Shown piece by piece: positions 6,523 to 9,684 of a stretch of DNA of 9,684 nucleotides; within the stretch, counting starts at the first letter, position 1, and each line of letters starts with the position of its first letter. The notes under the pieces were generated by a model. The model made no database searches. It was given only the letters and a program-made list of their open reading frames with translations, and had not been told where the DNA came from. Source of the stretch: an uncultured Loktanella sp. (GTDB lineage: Bacteria; Pseudomonadota; Alphaproteobacteria; Rhodobacterales; Rhodobacteraceae); NCBI GenBank assembly GCA_913061335.1, contig CAJXTP010000099.1:1-9684 (forward strand). The letters run 5' to 3'. The position numbers were made by a program, and so were the translations under genes.

Positions 6523-7392
6523 ATGGTGAAAATTGCATGTCTTGGAATTGGACTTATGGGCGACCCGATGGCGCGAAACCTTGTCGCAGCAGGGCATGAC
6601 GTTACGATTTGGAACCGGACGCGCGCCAAAGCCAAAGCAATCTGTGGCGCGACCGTTGCGGACACACCGGCGGCGGCTGTGGCTGGCGCAGAAATCATCA
6701 TTTCAATGATGTCGGATGGGCATGCGACCCTAGCTATCCAATCCGAATCCGAGTTGCGCGGCACCTTGCAACACGGGCAAATCTGGATCGAAATGGCATC
6801 GATCAAACCCGCCGAGGCGCGCGCGCAGGCGGATGACCTGACATCCTTTGGCGTGGCCCACCTCGATGCGCCAGTATCAGGCGGAACCGCAGGCGCCATT
6901 GCTGCCACCTTGGCAATCATGGTTGGCGGCGATGCCGGCACATTCGCAAGTGCGGCACCCATTCTATCCGCGCTAGGGCGGCCCGTTCATGTCGGCCCAT
7001 CAGGCACAGGGCAACTGGCCAAACTCGCCAACCAAGGCATCGTCGGCATCACAATCGGTGCGGTGGCAGAGGCGATGTTACTACTGGAAAAAGGTGGGGC
7101 GAATCCAGCAGCCGTTAGGGATGCACTGCGTGGTGGATTTGCCGATAGCACCGTCTTGCAATTGCACGGCGCTCGTATGACTGACGATGATCTGGATGCA
7201 CGCGCGAAAGCCGCGATCCAACTCAAGGACATGAACAACATCATGGACGAGGCGCACAATCTTGGCCTGTCGCTTCCGATGTCAGCCGACATTCAAACGC
7301 GGTTCAAAACGCTATGCTGCGACATGGGTCTCGGCGGTCTAGATCACGCCGCACTTTACCTCGAATTGCTTGCACGTAACCCCAAAGATTAG
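6523..7392 (+). CDS. 3-hydroxyisobutyrate/tartronate-semialdehyde-type dehydrogenase (GarR-like)
   Basis: 289 residues, the full length of the beta-hydroxyacid dehydrogenase family. The N-terminal Rossmann motif is GIGLMGDPMARNL (8-20), with N31-R32 at the end of the second strand, a feature often seen with NADP. The substrate loop is DAPVSGGTAGA (115-125). The catalytic lysine is K167 in GTGQLAKLANQ with N170, and KD at 235-236 closes the site. The C-terminal half (ALRGGFADSTVL, QLKDMNN, GLGGLDHAAL) is closest to GarR, tartronate semialdehyde reductase. It starts 2 bases after the regulator stop, with AAGGA at 6512-6516, so the two genes form an operon. Sulfolactaldehyde reductase (YihU) belongs to the same family, so a reaction between sulfolactaldehyde and DHPS is possible here, but the loop looks like the ordinary GarR type. 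The substrate is open. Confidence 0.9.
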   Translation: MVKIACLGIGLMGDPMARNLVAAGHDVTIWNRTRAKAKAICGATVADTPAAAVAGAEIIISMMSDGHATLAIQSESELRGTLQHGQIWIEMASIKPAEARAQADDLTSFGVAHLDAPVSGGTAGAIAATLAIMVGGDAGTFASAAPILSALGRPVHVGPSGTGQLAKLANQGIVGITIGAVAEAMLLLEKGGANPAAVRDALRGGFADSTVLQLHGARMTDDDLDARAKAAIQLKDMNNIMDEAHNLGLSLPMSADIQTRFKTLCCDMGLGGLDHAALYLELLARNPKD

Positions 7393-9185
7393 TGGCTGTC
7401 GCGCGGGTTCGACTTGCGTGCGATGTCTTGGTATTTATCTGCATCGCGCAAAATCATGCCTTCATCAAACTGACCAACAAGCTCGCGGAAATATTGCTGC
7501 CACGGTGTTTGGCTTTCTGGCTGGGCATAGCCGCCAGCAGCGACCAGTTTTGTTGCGCGGTCCGCCAGTTCCGCCAACGGAACCAACATATCAGCAGTGC
7601 ATTTATTCAGATCAATGCGCACGCGGTCGCCGTTTTGCAGCAACGCAAGGCCACCACCATCAGCGGCCTCAGGGGATGCGTTCAAAATTGACGGACTGCC
7701 CGACGTTCCAGACTGACGGCCATCACCGATGCATGGCAATGCCTCGATCCCCTGCTTGATCAAATAGGACGGTGGGCGCATATTCACGACCTCCGCACCG
7801 CCCGGATACCCTTTGGGCCCCGCGCCGCGCATGAACATAACGCAAGTCGCATCTAAGGCTTCAGCCGGATCATCAATGCGGTGGTGGAAATCTTCAGGAC
7901 CATCATAAACCACTGCACGACCTTCAAAGGCGTTCAAGTCATCAGGGTTAGACAAATACCGCTGGCGGAATGCGGCACTGATCACGCTGGTTTTCATGAT
8001 CGCACTGTCAAACAAATTGCCAGACAGGTTGATAAAGCCAGCCTGTTCCTTAAGCGGCTCAGCCACGGTCTTGATCACACGGATGTCCAGCGTTCGGGAC
8101 TTGGCACAGTTATCAGCGACTGTCTGACCGTTCACTGTCATCACGTTCGGATGCGGCAAAAGTTCAGCGGCAATCAGTTCACCAATCACAGCAGGCACGC
8201 CACCCGCTTGCTGATAATCTTCGCCCAAATATTCGCCCGCAGGCTGCAGGTTCACCAATAATGGCACATCGTGGCCGACATCTTGCCAGTCATCATTGTT
8301 CAGCGGCACACCCAAATGACGGGCAATCGCGTTAAGATGAATAGGCGCATTCGTAGACCCACCAATCGCGGAATTTATGACAATTGCGTTTTCAAACGCG
8401 TCGCGGGTCATGATGTCTGCTGGGCGTAAATCTTCCCAGACCATATCGACTATACGCTTGCCAGTTTCATACGAAATCTGCCCGCGCTCGCGGTATGGTG
8501 CGGGAATTGCAGCCGCGCCGGGCAACTGCATACCGAGCGCTTCTGCCAATGAATTCATTGTCGTCGCGGTGCCCATCGTGTTGCAGTACCCCACAGACGG
8601 GGCTGAGGCGGCAGCGATGTTCATGAACTCTTCATCGTCGATCTCGCCTGCGGCTAACTGCTCGCGGGCTTTCCAGATCACAGTGCCGGACCCCGCGCGT
8701 TCGCCTTTCCACCAGCCATTCAGCATTGGACCAACAGACAGTGCAATCGCGGGAATATTCACGGTGGCCGCCGCCATCAACAACGCAGGCGTCGTCTTGT
8801 CACAACCGATGTTCAAGACCACGCCGTCCAGCGGATATCCAAACAACGTCTCGACCAACGACAGATACGCAAGGTTGCGGTCAAGCGACGCGGTCGGGCG
8901 TTTTCCGGTTTCCTGAATAGGGTGCACAGGGACTTCAATCGGAGTGCCACCAGCGGCGATGATCCCGTCACGCACACGCTTGGTCAGCTCAATGTGGTGG
9001 CGGTTGCAAGGCGACAAATCGCTACCAGTTTGGGCAATTGCAATAATCGGCTTGCCCGACTGCAATTCGTCGCGGGTCAACCCGTAATTCAGATACCGTT
9101 CCAGATAAAGTGCCGTCATTTCTGGGTTGTTTTTGTTCATAAACCATTGGCGAGAGCGCAAGTCTTCGATGCTGATTTTCTTCAA
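7389..9185 (-). CDS. IlvD/Edd-family sugar-acid dehydratase, D-xylonate dehydratase-like
   Basis: 598 residues, nearly the length of Caulobacter D-xylonate dehydratase and similar along the whole chain as far as I recall that sequence. Cysteines C60 (SPCN), C128 (GCDKTTPA) and C201 (GYCNTMG) are those that hold the [2Fe-2S] cluster in pentonate dehydratases; K129 next to C128 is the lysine usually carbamylated for Mg binding. GDGRQSGTSGSPSI (488-501) contains the catalytic serine region. It removes water from a 2,3-dihydroxy sugar acid to give a 2-keto-3-deoxy acid. Candidates are xylonate, arabinonate, gluconate or, given the neighbours, 6-deoxy-6-sulfogluconate. True IlvD of branched-chain synthesis is usually about 560-620 residues, but lacks this close match to the pentonate group. 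The start is TTG at 9185: AGGA is 7 bases upstream, a stop lies in frame just above, and the next ATG (residue 16) would cut the conserved RSRQWF segment. Confidence 0.9.
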   Translation of the reverse strand: MKKISIEDLRSRQWFMNKNNPEMTALYLERYLNYGLTRDELQSGKPIIAIAQTGSDLSPCNRHHIELTKRVRDGIIAAGGTPIEVPVHPIQETGKRPTASLDRNLAYLSLVETLFGYPLDGVVLNIGCDKTTPALLMAAATVNIPAIALSVGPMLNGWWKGERAGSGTVIWKAREQLAAGEIDDEEFMNIAAASAPSVGYCNTMGTATTMNSLAEALGMQLPGAAAIPAPYRERGQISYETGKRIVDMVWEDLRPADIMTRDAFENAIVINSAIGGSTNAPIHLNAIARHLGVPLNNDDWQDVGHDVPLLVNLQPAGEYLGEDYQQAGGVPAVIGELIAAELLPHPNVMTVNGQTVADNCAKSRTLDIRVIKTVAEPLKEQAGFINLSGNLFDSAIMKTSVISAAFRQRYLSNPDDLNAFEGRAVVYDGPEDFHHRIDDPAEALDATCVMFMRGAGPKGYPGGAEVVNMRPPSYLIKQGIEALPCIGDGRQSGTSGSPSILNASPEAADGGGLALLQNGDRVRIDLNKCTADMLVPLAELADRATKLVAAGGYAQPESQTPWQQYFRELVGQFDEGMILRDADKYQDIARKSNPRDSH

Positions 9186-9192
9186 AGGACTG

Positions 9193-9196
9193 TCCT
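9193..9196 (-). promoter_or_regulatory. Ribosome binding site that supports the TTG start of the dehydratase
   Basis: On the - strand AGGA lies 7 bases before TTG at 9185. It can pair with TCCT (9189-9186) just downstream across a CAG loop, which could mask it weakly in the mRNA. An in-frame TAG directly upstream rules out an earlier start. Confidence 0.5.
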
Positions 9197-9338
9197 AACC
9201 AACTGGCATAGATTTGGGGGCACCGCAGGCACCCCTCGAATTACCTGCACTTTACGACCCGCGACCCAAATTGACTATAGCCACAGCGCGAAAATATGGG
9301 GTGCGACAATGGAACCTGTTACCGCAAACACCACGCGA

Positions 9339-9684
9339 TTAGTCAGCGGCTAAAATCGCGTTCATCTGGGTTTTCAAATCAGTTTCCCACTCAACGCGCA
9401 TCTCGTTGAATTTGGCGATCAGGGCTTCATTTTCCATCGCAGGCACGTTTGGATCGTAATGCGAAGCAATCTCGATCATACCTTTGCGGTCGATCGCATC
9501 AAACGCCGCAACCGCAGCATCTGCTTGCGAGCGGTCCGCACCCAAAACCTCGAGCGATGTCCGACCCATGCGCAACGCGCTGTCGTAATTTTCGCGAATG
9601 ATATCACGGCAACCCGCATTCCACAGATCATAAACGTGGGTCCGGTCCACAGCCCGAGCCACAACCTTAAGGTCAGGGTATTGG
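9339..9684 (-). CDS. C-terminal part of a KefB/KefC-like cation:proton antiporter (partial)
   Basis: The frame is open from the window edge to TAA/TAG-type stop at 9339, 114 complete codons, and the gene continues beyond base 9684. The visible part reads YPDLKVVARAVDRTHVYDLWNAG and then IIRENYDSALRMGRTSLEVLG (split around CRD). This is the end of the TrkA-N (RCK) nucleotide-binding domain of CPA2-family potassium/proton antiporters, with its typical R-A-x-D-R-x-H-V-Y and E-x-x-x-S-A-L-x-x-G-R-x-x-L-x-x-L-G spacing. A charged helical tail of about 60 residues follows. The membrane domain is not in the window. KefC-type proteins export K+ when glutathione adducts bind; whether this one is glutathione-gated cannot be judged. 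The GTG at 9662 is internal, not a start. The gene seems unrelated to the sulfonate genes. Confidence 0.75.
   Translation of the reverse strand, partial: QYPDLKVVARAVDRTHVYDLWNAGCRDIIRENYDSALRMGRTSLEVLGADRSQADAAVAAFDAIDRKGMIEIASHYDPNVPAMENEALIAKFNEMRVEWETDLKTQMNAILAAD

Noticed and set aside
7370..8916. Open frames on the + strand opposite the dehydratase, up to 179 codons
   Set aside because: They are antisense shadows of a conserved full-length enzyme gene, with no family-like sequence of their own.
9186..9202. Shared leader TTGGTTAGGA before hpsN and before the dehydratase
   Set aside because: Only ten bases match, and four of them are the ribosome binding site. No copy of the operator accompanies it, so co-regulation cannot be argued from it.
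9217..9235. Terminator for the KefB/KefC-like gene
   Set aside because: The - strand RNA can form an 8-bp stem (with two G-U pairs) around a 3-base loop, but no U-tract follows and it lies about 100 bases after the stop codon.
9271..9300. A + strand promoter (TTGACT, 17-18 bases, ATATGG/TATGGG)
   Set aside because: It would point into the 3' end of the antiporter gene on the other strand with no gene downstream; probably chance.

Overview
The window looks like a chromosomal segment of a marine alphaproteobacterium of the Roseobacter group (Rhodobacteraceae). This is inferred from the moderately GC-rich codon use, the tightly packed operons and the gene families present; no rRNA or other marker gene fixes the taxon. 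I see no mobile element, CRISPR array, tRNA or rRNA. No gene-free stretch exceeds about 155 bases.

Left block (1-2026, + strand): the last 24 codons of a membrane protein, probably a transporter, overlap by ATGA with a universal stress protein gene. A carboxymuconolactone-decarboxylase-like protein and a metallo-beta-lactamase-fold hydrolase follow. A palindromic hairpin at 2031-2052 ends this block and also the operon converging on it.

Core block (2059-5414, - strand): a four-gene operon reading hpsN, Zn-dependent dehydrogenase, comD, comE, with junctions of ATGA overlap, 4-base gap and ATGA overlap. HpsN oxidises 2,3-dihydroxypropane-1-sulfonate (DHPS) to sulfolactate. The Zn-dehydrogenase probably works at C2 of DHPS. 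ComD and ComE together form sulfopyruvate decarboxylase (sulfopyruvate to sulfoacetaldehyde). This is a C3-organosulfonate catabolic operon. The sulfolactate-to-sulfopyruvate oxidase and a desulfonating enzyme such as Xsc are not in the window.

Control region (5415-5497): two LacI-type operators lie 22 bp apart, centre to centre, between hpsN and a divergent LacI-family regulator (5498-6520). The two sites and the palindrome between them form one 40-bp near-perfect dyad that covers plausible promoters in both directions.

Right block (5498-9684): the regulator gene is followed 2 bases later by a GarR/3-hydroxyisobutyrate-type dehydrogenase gene. Converging on it, with overlapping stop codons, is a 598-residue IlvD/Edd sugar-acid dehydratase gene close to D-xylonate dehydratase. 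The window ends inside the 3' part of a KefB/KefC-like antiporter gene on the - strand. A sugar-acid dehydratase and a hydroxyacid dehydrogenase next to a DHPS operon suggest a link between sulfo-sugar (sulfoquinovose-type) and DHPS metabolism. Independent sugar-acid catabolism is an equally open reading.
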